64,000 nucleotides of DNA from Phanerochaete sordida (GCA_019973155.2 BPQB01000050.1:1-64000); one strand, 5' to 3'. Counted from the stretch's first letter, positions 11,683-25,088 are shown. The notes: generated from the letters alone by a model not told the origin. Numbers and translations are program-made.

Positions 11683-12478
11683 TGTGCACGACCTGCCCTA
11701 GTATGGTGTCGCCGAAACGTCTTGTATTCTTGTCACCGTGGCCGATGTAATCTGAAGCTTTAAATTCATCGCAATATCCTGCCGCGACGGAATCGAAAAG
11801 AAATAGAGCAACGACGGTCGCGTCAACAACTCTGACTCAGTATCTGCTGTATCGGACCGCGATCTACCTTGTCTGCCGTCGAATAAGTGTGTTCTGTCAA
11901 TCAGAGGGTCAGAAGGTGCCGCATGCGAAGAGATATACTGTCAGAGCATTACAGAAGGAGCTCTAAGTGCAGTGTTGCGCAGACGGGCGAGGATATGGGA
12001 ATACGCCGTGGGCGGGATTTGAATATACGACGTATATACGTCGTTGACAAAACCGCCACGGTCATTCCCACGGGTCGTTGATATCAACCAGCCACTGGGA
12101 GCTCGAACCGCCGTCTCCCGCCCGTGCTTCCGTTTCTGGAACGGAGGCGGGCAGCGTCGGCTGGGCTGATGGCCAGCCAAGCCATGACCGTGATGCAATC
12201 AATATCTACGACCCGCGTATATACAGAACGTGGCGGTCAAATCGGTCAAACGTCCGGTCAAACGTATTTACGGCGGTTGTCGCAACATTGTCTAAGTGTG
12301 CGTCGAGCGGCATTTGTTTTGTGATGTTTGTGGCTCGATTCAAGTCCCAGCTGAATCTCCGACAGCCATTTTACGCGGCGCCCTGCGGAAGTTGGACGTG
12401 CCGATACCCATCGTCGCTACTTTCGTCTTCTAATTTCTAAACCACTTCCAGCGTTGCTACCGAGCATTTCAAGCTATC
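11683..12478. other. Intergenic region with a foldback remnant
   Basis: This is the 3' flank of the first reductase and the promoter side of the F-box gene. It contains the inverted-repeat remnant described separately. No further gene is seen. Confidence 0.5.
12011..12240. repeat. Small foldback (MITE-like) remnant
   Basis: ACCGCCACGG near 12050 and GGGTCGTTGATATC near 12065-12080 recur as imperfect reverse complements near 12200-12235 (GATATTGATT-like end, GGGTCGT, CCGCCACG). An inner hairpin pairs CGCCCGTGCTTCCGTT with GGAACGGAGGCGGG around 12118-12152. An 18-base perfect palindrome, ACGACGTATATACGTCGT, lies at 12027-12044. Together this suggests a short non-autonomous DNA element, now diverged. 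Confidence 0.45.
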
Positions 12479-13911
12479 ATGGGTGGCACGAACAGCGCGG
12501 ATTTCGCGCCAGAGCTTATACACCACGTGGTCATCCACCTGGTCCGGAGTCCCCGCGGCGAACGTCGAGGACTCGCCGCCTGCAGCCTTGTCTGCCGCCA
12601 CTGGGCAAAGGTCATCATTCCAGTCCTCTTTCGCCGGGCTACACTTCGCAGCGCTGAAGACGTTACCGATCTCACGTCATTTTTGAACGCTCCCCCTCGC
12701 GTCGGCTTGTCGCTTGCAGAGCTCATCGAAGAGGTAGTCGCCGATTACCACGGCCCGCAAGGTCGTCCATGGCTTCACCACTTGCACGCCCTTCACGCCA
12801 GGCTTCCACGTCTCGGCCTACGCAGTGGTCTCCTGAAGGTGGACCGACCGTCGCCCTGCCCTGTCTCCAATTTCCTTGGTCTTCCCCGGAGCATTCCATA
12901 CACGCAGATCTTCCCGATCGCCAGACTATCCTTGTGCAACCTCTCGTTGAGACATCGTAACAACTTGATCGCGTTCTTGGACAAGCTGCCGAATCTCCAG
13001 TGGGCATTCTGCAAAAGCATCACGTTCCGCGATGACGACCCTGCCATTATTTCTCGAAGACCGAGCGCACTGCGCCCGGGTAACTTTTATCGGCTGATGA
13101 TGCAGGAATGCGGAGACTCCGGGGCAGATGCCCAACTCGGTCTCATTCTGACAATCTTGGAGCCTCAACAAAATCTCGGTGTAGATGTGAAGGTCTGGTC
13201 CGCGATATGCAGAAGTGCTCTGGCAATTTCACCTCAGAATTGTCGCTCCGTACATGCAGATTGGGGAACCTGGCATGGTATATCCATATCCTCCCTCTAT
13301 GTCGCTCGAGCTAAGCGTATATAATAGATTTCATGGGGTTATCCACAGATAAATATCTCCGTGTGGTACACGCTGTAACGTTCGGCGATTTCGACGAGAT
13401 CGTGGACCAAGCGGCCTTTGCCTATGGCCCCGCGACCATAGAGGTCGGATACTACGTTCATTCGGTACCCACAAGCAAGTCGCCTCGCGTACGTCGTATC
13501 AATATCGATCTCCTTGACGGCTTCTCGGATCTTCAGGTCGACTTTGACGCATTTGAAGCTGCTCTCCTCGACTTGGACGAGGTTCCTGTGGTTCATGTAC
13601 ATTGTGTGTCCCCCATAACCGACTTCAAACACCTCCTGGATGCTGTCCTACACGGCAAGGTCTTTCAGAGACTACATGGCGCTGCGAAGCTCCGGCTGCA
13701 ACAGGGGCTTACCAGTACTACCATGGACGCAGTTATGTCTACGCCGGCAGAGTACTCGGTTGATGGCTCAGCTGTTGTTCTGAGCCCACTCGAACGAGTC
13801 GACTACCTGGCCCTACTGGCGCTAGACAAGCCTGTGCACGAGAAGGAGACCTTCCTACGCAACACACTTCGATCGCACCAATCCCTCCCCCAACCGGAAA
13901 ACCCATCTTGA
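12479..13911 (+). CDS. F-box-like protein (intact member of the block)
   Basis: Two exons (12479-13277 and 13328-13911; 50-base intron) give 460 residues. The N-terminus has the fungal F-box pattern: FAPELIHHVVIHLV, then LAACSLVCRHWAKV, then VLFRRATL. The rest is the variable substrate-recognition half common in agaricomycete F-box proteins, with hydrophobic repeat-like segments such as LLDGFSDLQVDFDAFEAALL. F-box proteins link targets to the SKP1-CUL1 ubiquitin ligase; the target here is unknown. The splice join reads WHDFMGLSTD and keeps the frame open to a stop at 13909-13911. Two decayed relatives follow, at 14033-15480 and 17588-18090. Confidence 0.85.
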
Positions 13912-14032
13912 AGTTCTTCTGGGATTCATCATTGTCCTGGCTGCAAGATCCCCACGCGCACCATCATCTACACCACTCGCCCTCGCATAATAAACCCATA
14001 GAGCGTCTCTCTCATGTCTCAGGCTGCGGAGA

Positions 14033-15480
14033 TTGCTCGCGATGTATATTGCTCATCGCCTCGATCTCGTCCGTCCCTCTTCCTCCGTCTCTCCTTCCTC
14101 CACGCCAACGCAAATGGCCTATACTACGAATCCCGATGCATCCGATGCCGGTATGCCACCAGAGCTTGTCGAAGAAGTGATCCAATATGTGGTTCAAGAT
14201 CCCAGCGACAAGCGTGGGCTCGCAGTCTGTAGCCTGGTTTTCCGGTATTTGCCATCCTTGACTATTTCAGCTTTCTTTGGCTATGTGACGCTACGCAGCG
14301 CATACGACGTCGGCGAGCTTACGTCGTTCTTGACTCGAGTCGACGTGGGAAACAAGGACTGCGTCGAGCAGCTCATCGTCGAATATTGTGGCTGCATCGC
14401 TTGCGCACCCTCTACGCTCGCCTTCCGTACCTATTGACACACCACACCACCATTGACATCTCCTCCCCTTATCCCGTCTCTAGCTGTTTGACTCTCCCTC
14501 GAACAATCCCATATCCATGCGTCTCATCGATCGCGAAGTTGACCCTGCCGAACATCACCCTCGCAAACCAAAACATCCTCATCGCTTTCTGAGACAGGCT
14601 TCCCAGCCTGCACAGGCCGCTCTGCATAAGTATTCACTTTCGCGATAACGTCCCACCCAATCGGCGGCGGCGGCCTTTCGAGCAACGATCCCAGCACCTC
14701 TACTGGGCGGGATGCAGCAGTGCGGACTCGGAGACGCTAGCGCAGACGCGCAACTCGGCCTCGCGCTCACGGTCCTAGAGCCCTGGAAGCGTGTCGGCCT
14801 CGCCGCCGACGCTTGGTTTGTCCTGCTGGAGAGCGCGCGTGCTCTGCTCCCCCAGGACTTCCACTACGTACGTATAAAATACCGCCGCATCTAGGGCCGT
14901 GCAGGTGTGTTTACAACTTTATCTGCTAGCCCTGTGTCTAATCAAACCTGCTAGATGGCCTCTTTCAGAAAATCGCCTTCGTTTCTCAGATCAACGAAGA
15001 TGACTCGAACCGGACACTCGCCTTGGAGTATGACATCGACTGGCGATCGTAGCCCCCACAGGAGCGCCGCCGCATACTCTTCGTCGAAGTCAAGTTGCCC
15101 AGCATCGGGCTCGAGCCATTGCCGCTTCTGACTCCTCCAGACCAAACTACTAGCGCTCGAAGCGGCACTTCTCGGTTTGGACCAGATGTCGCTCATACGA
15201 GTCGTCGCTCAGCGCGACCCTGGCGGCTTCAAGCATCTGCTCGACGCAGTCCCACGCGGGACGGTGTTCCCGCGCCTCCGCGCGGCGCAGCGTATCAACC
15301 TATGGCACGATGCGTCCGCGGACACCACGATGGCTACGATCCTGTCTATTTCACAAGAGCACTGGGTCGACGGGTCGGTCGTCGCGCTGACGCCCCTCGA
15401 ACGCTTCGAGAGCTGCTATCAGAGGCAGAGCTAGGCGAGCGAGACACCTTTCTGCGCGTGACATGCTTCAGGAGCGTCAG
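14033..15480 (+). pseudogene. Decayed F-box gene copy
   Basis: Successive frames match the intact F-box protein at 12479-13911 in order. PPELVEEVIQYVV and LAVCSLVFRYLPSL correspond to its F-box. HRLRTLYARLPYL with LPRTIPYP and SIAKLTLPNITLANQNILIAF correspond to its middle. ADAQLGLALTVLEPW lies near 14750, and HLLDAVPRGTVFPRL with EHWVDGSVVALTPLERFES near 15230-15410. The frame is lost near 14436, again near 14592, and between 14880 and 15180. A stop near 15434 also removes the tail. This is a tandem duplicate that no longer encodes a full protein. Confidence 0.85.
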
Positions 15481-15969
15481 CATCACGATATCCCGCAGCT
15501 CCCTTCCTAGCTTGATGCCGGAGCGAACATGCCCAGCCCACGGTCTAGGCGACGTCCACGCAGCTCTATGATCAAGAAGCGAATGATCCATGATAGCGGG
15601 CAGCGAGGTCGATGTACCCAGGGAAGTCGCTGCCTGCTTCTCTATGACTCGAACGCTGCCACGATACGGGACCGGGAGCCGCCCAGCCTACGGCAGCTGG
15701 ATCGCTAGGATCGATGAGGAAGGCTCTACGTGGGCGGCGAAGGACGACGATGCACCCTGTGAACAGGCTGACTGATTCGCGATGATGCCAGTGCAGCAGC
15801 TGCCGGACGCTGGCGTCACAGAAGGCATCCCAAGGACACACGCTCGCACATCTTCATTAGTAAGCCAACGATGGACAGATGTATATATACGGTGTGTCTG
15901 ATGCTCGCATTTGCAAAGCTCCTCTTGCCAAAACACAGCGACCTGCACACTCACCCAGAACACTCCAGC
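15481..15969. other. Duplicated spacer before AKR7-like copy 2
   Basis: Nothing coding is seen. The stretch is related in sequence to about 17860-18110, which precedes copy 3; an example is the ATGTACCCA(G/A) segment. It is therefore part of the duplicated unit. Confidence 0.6.
15882..15889 (+). promoter_or_regulatory. TATA element of AKR7-like copy 2
   Basis: TATATATA lies about 88 bases upstream of the start codon at 15970, closely matching the spacing in the other two copies. Confidence 0.7.
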
Positions 15970-17408
<1,439 letters not shown>

Positions 17409-17587
17409 TACACTGTGAGCGGCGGAACGTCATGTCCTGAGAACTCTGTTTCCGAGGTGCCGCTTATCTCCTCCGGATTAATACATCTCAGATATTGTTC
17501 GACCATAAACTGGCATGTTTGTCGTCCTGCACCTGTATGAAGCTCGACCTTAATGATTTTGCTTTCTTCATAATTTTGCAGACTGAC

Positions 17588-18090
17588 GACGGGTGCACGG
17601 CCATGGAGATCACAAGCACCTGCTTGACGCAGTCCTCAGGACAGTGTTTCCGTGCATATGTGTGCGTGACACCGCGTCTCGACCTTTGGCACGATGGATC
17701 CGCGATGACCACGATAGCTGCGATCTTGTCTTCGCCGGAGGAGCACTGGGTCGTCGCGTTCAGTCGCTTCAAACGATTCGAGATACTGCTGGCACAGGCA
17801 AAGCTAGGCGAGCGAAGATTTCTTCCTGCGCGGCCTGCTCTAGGAGCGTCAGCGCCACGCTATACCCCAGCTCCCTACCTGGATACAAGCCAAAGCGAGC
17901 AAGCATCGGCACGCGACCTATATCTGCCCCCACTACTGTACAGTTTGGGGACGAAGGATCTATACGAGCGGGGAAGGAGGTTGATGTACCCAACGGATTC
18001 TTTCTTTGGGGTGCGATGACGCGAACGCGGTCACCAGAATGTGCCGGACGCCGTCCGGCTCCTGAGAAGGCAGTCCAAGGACGCGATATC
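17588..18090 (+). pseudogene. 3' fragment of an F-box gene copy
   Basis: The DNA matches 15220-15700, the tail of the decayed F-box copy plus its 3' flank. Shared features include the CTGCTTGACGCAGTCC region, the GGCACGATGGATCCGCG region and the EEHWV codons near 17745. Only the last third of the gene is present, and it is frameshifted. It travelled with the following reductase when the unit was duplicated. Confidence 0.82.
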
Positions 18091-18128
18091 CCAAATCTAG
18101 GGAAAAGGTGGGAGACAACGAGGATTCG

Positions 18129-18136
18129 TATATATA
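18129..18136 (+). promoter_or_regulatory. TATA element of AKR7-like copy 3
   Basis: TATATATA lies about 83 bases upstream of the start codon at 18215. Confidence 0.7.
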
Positions 18137-18214
18137 CAGCGTAGCCTTTCTGAAGGGGTCCCCTCACCACTGTCACTTTCTCGTGCAGCGAACCTCACAG
18201 TCGACGACCACGCT

Positions 18215-19662
18215 ATGTCGCGTCCGGAGCGGAAATTGTCATTCAACATCGTCATGGTATGGTGGGTAACCGTCGCCCTCCCTGAGCATTTGTCGCTGAT
18301 CATGGCCTCCCCATAGGGCTGCATGCCCTTCGGCGCTGCGGGCACCGAGGCTTGCCGCGTGCACGACCCGAAAGAGGTCGGCGCGATCCTCGACGTCTTC
18401 CAAGCACACGGCCACAATGAGGTCGATACCGCCCGCGTGTACTGCAATGGCACGAGCGAAGAGATGCTCGCCACTGCCGAGTGGAAGAGGCGTGGGCTCG
18501 TCATGGGCACGAAGCTCTACCCGGTGCGTACACGTCGTGCAATCTGTGAGTGGCGCACCAAAAGGCTGACGCGCCATAGACCGTCGTGTTCAAGACACAG
18601 GGTATACCTCAGGTTACCCATTCGCCGGAGGTACAGGCCGAAAGAAGATCCCCACTGTTTTACCCACTGAATATTTCCGATCAGGACCTGCGCAAGCATC
18701 TTGACGAGTCTCTGAAGGCACTCAAGACAGAGTAAGCAGAGCAAGCCTTTGTACTTCATTGACCCAACATTCTGACCAGAATCAGCTGCATCGACCTGTG
18801 GTATCTCCACGGGCCCGATCGCTCGACGCCGTACGAGGTCACCCTGAAGACTGTCGACGAGCTCTACAAGGAGGGAAAATTCAAACGTTTCGGGATCAGC
18901 AACTACATGTCCTGGGAAGTCGCAGAGATCGCCGGCATCTGCAAGGCGAACGGGTACATCGAGCCGACTGTGTACCAGGGCATCTACAACGCGGTTCACC
19001 GGTTTGTGACCTCCTCGTTGTTCTCCGAATAAATGCTGACTTTCATTGCAGCGCCGTCGAGCCGGAACTCTTCCCCTGCCTGCACAAGTTCAACATCGCG
19101 TTCTACGCCTTCAACCCGCTCGCCGGCGGTTTCTTCACAGGCCGCTACCGCACGCTGCAGGACGCGGTCGACCCGGGCTCGCGCTTCGACCCCAGCAAGT
19201 TCCACGGCAAGGTGCGCGCCGTCCTCCTGCAGGTTCTTCGGCTACTCAGGGCGCGCGCGGCAGGGGTACCGCAACCGGTACTGGAACGAGGCGTACTTCG
19301 CAGCGTTAGCGGCGCTCGAGCCCGTCGTTCGGCGGCATGGTCTGAGCCTCGCGGAGGTCGCGCTCCGCTGGATGGCGCACCACAGCGTGCTCAGGCGCGC
19401 GCACCGCGACGCGGTCATTATCGGGGCCTCGAGTTTGAAGCACGTCGAGCAGGTTGGTCAGCTTCCATACGCGGTCTGAAACGAGCTCACACGGATGTTC
19501 GACAGAACTTGATCGACCTGGAGAAGGGTCCTTTGCGTGAGTGTTCAGATCTTGCGCCGGTCGGATACACGTTCTAACTGGGATGTAGCCGAGGAGGTTG
19601 TTAGAGCGTTGGACGAGGCGTGGGCCTCGGTCAAGGGCGTTGCCTCCAACTATTTTCATTGA
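18215..19662 (+). CDS. Aldo/keto reductase, AKR7-like (copy 3 of 3)
   Basis: It has the same nine-exon plan as copies 1 and 2 and starts MSRPERKLSFNIVM, with a donor at 18257. Signatures are [66 protein letters not shown] and LSLAEVALRWMAHHS. It ends VKGVASNYFH with a stop at 19660-19662. Every splice site can be paired, so it should encode a full enzyme. Some replacements in conserved helices (MAHHSVLRRAHRDAVIIG) suggest slight relaxation or specialisation compared with copies 1 and 2. Confidence 0.9.
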
Positions 19663-20068
19663 TACAGCGCGGACGGCGTGGCGTCCGACGGTGCCAGTGT
19701 GGCGTCCGTGCCCGTGGGCTCGCATGCCAGCCTCTTAAATTTTAGAAGCATCCGTGCCCGTGGCGTGGTCAACGGGTCAGCACATCTCAGCGTATCCGGT
19801 CGTATGCTGGTGCGTCCGTCAGCTGCGTGGATCCCGACCCGGACGGGTATGCGTTCGTCCACGTCGTCGAATCCGCTCTGGGCTACTAAAAGACAATGCA
19901 TTGCAAAGAGCGATATGATGTAGACTAGACAGACAGAGCAGAACGACATACAACGCGATACAATGTTCTCTAAACGAAATGCTACACTATCCAGCGTCCA
20001 GGGTATATGCTACACAACGTAGGCTCTACAATGTTCCACACCAACGGCGATCCCCCACCGACGCACAC
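19663..20068. other. Intergenic region between AKR7-like copy 3 and the receptor gene
   Basis: The two genes converge here, so this is shared 3' flank. I looked for a short open frame ending in a CaaX box, as expected of a pheromone precursor, and saw none. Confidence 0.45.
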
Positions 20069-21814
20069 CTACACATCCCCGAGCGTGCCCCACGTCCCCG
20101 TCACCGAGCGCGGGCCGTGGAACGAGTGGCTCGGCGGGCGCGTGAGCCGGCTCGCAGGCGTCGCGGGCGACGGCGCGCTCCCGAGCCACGCGAGTCCCGG
20201 CGGCCAGCGCGGCGCGCGCCCGTCCTTGCTGTCCCCAAACGCCTTGTCGTCTTCATCCAACGACTTATCGTCGCCACGCAGCGCGCGCTCTGCGTCGGCC
20301 AGGGCCTTCTCGTCCTCATCGTAGAGGAGCGTGGGCCCGCTGAGGCCGGCGTCGGACACGACGTGCCCCTCGACGGTGACGCACACGGAGAGCGTGGACG
20401 CGTCTGACGGGCGCCGCGGGCGGGGCGGCGCCGGGCGCTGCACGAAGCTTGGCATCGTGAGGTGGCTGATGCCTCCTCCAGCTTTGGCGTGGTTCGTCCC
20501 TGGTTCGCTATAACCTGCGTCAGCACAGACCGCCGCCAAGAAAAGTGAGGACGGACGTACCTGGGAAGCTTCGCGCGCGGACCGGTCCAGCGCGCGGGCC
20601 ACGGGAGCGCGGGGAGGCGCGCACGGAGCGCGGCCCACGCGGCGGCGTACTGGGCGCGCGCCTGCGCAGAGAGGCCGAAGAACGCGAAGAAGACGCCGAC
20701 GGAGGCGACGGCGGTGCCGGGCGCGAGGAGCGTCTGGTCGATGGAGCCCTGGCGCGCGCGCCACGCGGCCGCGGGGACCTGCACGACGTTGTCGAAGCCG
20801 AAGTGGAGGTCGGCGAGCCCGGCGTAGGGGTACATGTCTTGTGTTGTTAGGACGTTGTAGAGGAGGGCGAGCGTGAGGGGGAAGGTGAGGAGCACGTCGA
20901 CGGACGCGAAGAGCATGAGGCGGAAGTAGCGCGAGGAGGTGATGTGCTTGCTGGAGGTGCCTGGGAGGATGCCCGTTGCGCGGCGGTGCCGGAAGAAGGC
21001 GCGGATAGAGAGCACTTGGGTGGGGTGAGCGGGGGTGGATGGGACGGCGCGGGCGGGCGCTTACCACCGAAGCAGCCGGAGACGGCGATGATGATGCTCG
21101 GCCAGATGCCGTACGTGAAGATCCAGACGTACGTCAGCGGCTCGGCCTGGATGCACCCGAAGCCCTCGACGATGTCGAAACGGTGGCCTTGCACGAACCA
21201 GTCTGGGCGGGACGCGTCAGCAGAGCGGTTGCATGGTGGCAGGTGGTGGCGTACATGTGCCCATGAATATGACGGGGACGCCAAGTCCGACGCTCAAATC
21301 AATAATCATCATCTTCCGCCTCTAGATTTCGTGAATTTCTATGAGTATATGCGCGTCTTTTGTATAACGACTCGCACGCACGTCCGGCGCGACGCCCGTC
21401 TCGGAGGCCTTGAATATTCTGTACAGGCGATGATTGATGAGGAGAGACGCGACCGTCGTGCCAATGGGCTGCCCTTGCATGAACCGGGTAGCTGCACCGT
21501 CCTCAGCGAAAAGTCCAGCGACCAAGGAAGTGGACGCACTGATGTCACACCATACTGGAGCACAGTTCGTCGTACTGTCGTGCCAGACGATGCCGTTGAT
21601 GAAGTAGACGAGGCACCCGGTGCCGGACCAGAACATCCACAGCACCGCGCCGATGTTCGACGCTAGCCGAACGAACAGTAATCAGCGTTTGCGCACTCTC
21701 AACCCCGGACGACTCACCTTCAAGATGCCAGTAGAAAGGAATGTACGCCAGCACAAAGCCGAGCCCGCAGAACGCGGTGTATATCTTCTGCTGCACGGTC
21801 CACGGGAGGCCCAT
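20069..21814 (-). CDS. STE3: STE3-type pheromone receptor (seven-helix GPCR)
   Basis: Seven exons on the minus strand give 475 residues: 21814-21718, 21662-21540, 21491-21382, 21321-21255, 21202-21065, 21014-20561 and 20507-20069. Family hallmarks in order are AYIPFYWHLE at the end of helix 1, NGIVWHDSTTNCAPVWCDI before helix 3, and ASLLINHRLYRI after it. RKMMIIDLSVGLGVPVIFM covers helix 4, VQGHRFDIVEGFGC the second extracellular loop, and SIRAFFRHRRATG the third intracellular loop. SSRYFRLMLFASVDVLLTFP marks helix 6. The C-terminal tail of about 200 residues is rich in Arg, Pro and Ser. STE3-type receptors detect farnesylated peptide pheromones, and in agaricomycetes they form the B mating-type locus or relatives outside it. 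No pheromone gene is visible nearby, so whether this one is mating-type or STE3-like is open. Confidence 0.92.
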
Positions 21815-23124
21815 CGCGGCTCAGAGTCGAAGCAGTTAACGAGTGGCAAACGAGCGACAGAGGAGCCTGGCGAAGGAGCGGAGGGTGCGCCTGCGCGGAG
21901 AGGGTGGGTTGCGAAGCGTCGAGCCCGCGCACCCGCCCGCACGCCCTGGTATATATGAACAAGCACCGTGCAGGCAGCCGAGCGGGCCCTGCATCGGGGA
22001 GCCCTTGTTCGCGGCGCGCTGGCGTTGCGGGGGCGAGGCTCCGTGCATGGCGCGGCGTGATCGCAACCGGGGCGTTGGCAAAGGATAATGCGGCAGCGCG
22101 CGGTACGGATTGGAGGTGCCTTGTGCGAGAGAGGCTTGCGACATTGGCAAGACAAGAGCTGCCATACGTGGACGGCGGTGCGGCGCGCCATGACCGTGCG
22201 AAACCTCGGGTTGGGGCGCAGACGCCCGACGCTTGTACTCTTTCTGGTTGGCGACGACGACGTCTGGCGGGCTCGCGCTGGCATACATGCATATATAGAA
22301 GGCAATGTAGCTGTTCTGCCTTGTAGAAAATTATGCTGAGGAGACGAGGGCAGGCAGCGTAGCAGAGCTGGACGGTACGCCGCCGCCGGTCGTCCCACTC
22401 GCGCGCATGTCTTCCAAAGCTACAGCGGGCGCCAGCCATACAACTTGGAGGGCTTTCGCTCCCTGACATGCAGGTCGCTGGTGTATCTGAATGCACCGGC
22501 GTATTCGAGAGACAGAACATCACAGCAGCCCGCCAAGGTAGCTCCCCTCTCGAGGTGAGCAGCATAGTCTACCAGAGTCGCTCCGGGCAGGTATTCACTG
22601 CCTAGCACATAGGTTGCTCGTCGAAAAGATGGACCGGAGTTGTCGAAGATGCTTCTTCTGTCGCTTTGAGTCCTCCTCGATGCCGAAGCACCAGGCCTAA
22701 CTTGAACGGCCTCGACACCCAACCCAAACATTCCGCTTCTCCCTTGGTATACCCGCCGGCACGCCTCCTCGCCTCTCCACTCGCCTTCGCGCGGCGCAAC
22801 CCAGTTACGCCCTCAGACCTGCTTTCGACTCTGAATACCATCGCCCAGCCTAATTCTCCCAGACATCACCCGCGGAAGGCTTCGCGCCCATTGCGTGCTT
22901 CATCCTCGGGACGCTGCTCGGAACGGCTGCTCCACGGCGCGCTGGGCCTCAATGCTTACTGAGTCGCGGCGCGGCTTGTCGAGACGAAGCATCGATGGCG
23001 ACAAGCGTACAGCGACGCCTTGCCATCCCCTTTCGTCGACGCAAGCACGAACGCGCCCCGCTATAAATCTGCCCCTCAGCCTCGCAGCTCCCCAGCACCC
23101 TTCGGACTGCTACCCATTTCCAGT
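21815..23124. other. Intergenic region between receptor and AA9 genes
   Basis: These 1.3 kb lie between divergent genes. A TATA-like TATATAT at 21950-21956 could serve the receptor. Several overlapping open frames of 100-280 codons on the minus strand (21682-22565) are GC-driven and mutually contradictory. No CaaX-ending small frame was recognised. Confidence 0.5.
23062..23067 (+). promoter_or_regulatory. TATA box of the AA9 gene
   Basis: TATAAA sits 63 bases upstream of the start codon at 23125. Confidence 0.65.
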
Positions 23125-24213
23125 ATGCACGCACTCGCACCACTCCTCCTGCTCACCTCCCTCGCCGCGCGCGCCGCGGCGCACACGCTCGTGTGGGGCG
23201 TGTGGGTGAACGGCGTCGACCAGGGCGACGGGCGCAGCGTCTACATCCGCTCGCCGCCGAACAACAACCCCGTGCTGAACCTCACGGACCCCGCCATGGC
23301 GTGCAACGTCGACAACCGCGGTGCGTCTTTCTGTTGGTGGGTTGTGGTGCGGTGGGCGGGGGCTGATGGTGTGGGTAGAGGTGCCGCAGTGGGTGAGCGT
23401 CGCGGGGGGCGATGCGTTGACGTTTGAGTGGTACCATAATACGTGGGTTTTGTTGGTTGGCTGAGTGGCTGGACGCTGAATGGTTTGCAGGCGCGACGAC
23501 GATATCATCGCCAGGTAAGTACCCACGTCCGCCCAGCTCCATCCGCTCACGCCCCTCGCATCGTCAGCTCGCACCACGTACGCACCCCTCCGCCCCTACG
23601 CCCGCCGCTCACTGACCTCTCGCACGCCCGTAGGGCCCGATCGCAGTGTACGCCGCGCCCGCGGCGTCGAACGGCAGCGGGCCCGTGTGGGTGAAGCTCT
23701 TCGAGGACACATACACGAGCAGCTGGGCCGTCGACCGCCTCATCACCGCGCACGGCCAGCACACCGTGCTCGTGCCGGACCTCCCCGCGGGCGACTACCT
23801 CTTCCGCGCGGAGATCAACGCGCTGCACCAGGCCGACGCGCTCTACGACGTGGACCCCCTGCGCGGCGCGGTACGCCCTCCCTCCCCCCTCCCTGCCTCC
23901 ATCGACTGACGTGCCGCCATCGACTGACGCTCGACTGACGTGCGGCCAGCAATTCTACATCTCGTGCGCGCAGATCACGGTCACGACGCCCGGCGCGGAC
24001 GCGCTGCCCGCGGGCATCGCGCTTCCGGGCGCGTACACGGACGCGACGCCGGGCATCCAGTGGAACCTGTACGACGGCTCGGACCCGACGACGTACGTCG
24101 CGCCGGGGCCCGCGGTGTGGGGCGATGCGCTCGGCGGGAGCATCGCGCTTGTGGGCATTCCGGTGCTGCCGAACGTGACGAGCAGCGCGGTGGTCGCGCC
24201 GCCGACGGCGTGA
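23125..24213 (+). CDS. AA9 lytic polysaccharide monooxygenase
   Basis: Six exons give 264 residues: 23125-23320, 23379-23442, 23491-23514, 23568-23577, 23634-23870 and 23950-24213. A signal peptide ([19 protein letters not shown]) is followed by [11 protein letters not shown], so the mature N-terminal residue is the histidine of the copper-binding histidine brace. The second brace histidine is in SSHHGPIAVY, and the axial tyrosine is in QFYISCAQ; all three copper ligands of AA9 are therefore present. The enzyme oxidatively cleaves cellulose and related beta-1,4-glucans outside the cell with an electron donor and peroxide or oxygen. No carbohydrate-binding module follows; the protein ends shortly after [14 protein letters not shown] 10-base exon (23568-23577) encodes part of the HH motif, so automated gene finders may miss it. 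Confidence 0.92.
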
Positions 24214-25088
24214 GCTGGGCGAGTTGGGTGAGGGGAGCGGGAGATGCGCGCGTCTTGGGATCGGCGGCGCGCCGGGTCGTGAGGTGTCTACGTGCCATGT
24301 CGACAGTTGATAGAGTTTGGGATGGATAAGATTCCGCGGGTTGCGGAGGCGAGCCTGCAGAGTACGCGACGTCGTCTGTCAGTTTGAGGTGCATTGGACG
24401 GAGCTGGCGAGCGAGGAGGCCGTGAGGTCTCAGCTGGGGGCTCAGCAGACCTTGGGGGCTTGGGGTCGGCGCGTGCAACGTTTCTGACGTGAGAAACCTT
24501 GAAGGTCGTTCTCGGGCGTGAACACGAGGACGCGAGGATACCGCAGTTGACAGCCACAGCCACCTTCGGATTTTCGACCATGTTCGCGACCAGCAGCGTG
24601 TCTGAGTCTGAGTCGTTGTTGCCTCCCCGGCCGCCGTGCCTGCAGTAACTTTTGCCTATCCTCGGCGGGTCGGGGCGCTCGGTGCCTGGGAGGGACCCCC
24701 GAAATCAAGGGCCGACGTCGGCCGCGATGCCGCCATCGAAAACGGAAGCTGGGCGACCATATACGGCAGGTGAGCAGGAAGACCGGCGTGGCAAGCGCAC
24801 ACGCTCGGCAGACTGCGAGCCTGATATTTAGCAACGGCCAGCGCCTCCGCCGTCTCTTGCCTCCTCCCTCCATCTTCAACTTCCCCCGCTGCCCCTGCGC
24901 CCCAGCCGGCCTCGGACTCTGCCCCCAGCGCCCCCACAGGCGAGCCCCCTCCGGTCCTTGTCTCGGCCCCGGCCTCTCCGCGTCCGCACGGATTCTGCAC
25001 CTCCGGCCATCGTTCGCCGCCCCTCGTTATATACCGCCGCCCTTCGTTTTTTCGCGCCCCATCCCCGCCCCGAACGACACCGGACACC
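24214..25088. other. Intergenic region between AA9 and alpha-amylase genes
   Basis: About 0.9 kb of 3' flank and promoter. Opposite-strand open frames here (such as 24442-25090) lack any recognisable motif. Confidence 0.5.
25028..25033 (+). promoter_or_regulatory. TATA box of the alpha-amylase gene
   Basis: TATATA lies about 60 bases before the start codon at 25089. Confidence 0.65.

Noticed and set aside
21682..22565. Minus-strand frames of 238-281 codons upstream of the receptor
   Set aside because: Several overlap in different registers with low-complexity translations. The receptor gene, with its start at 21814, accounts for the left part.
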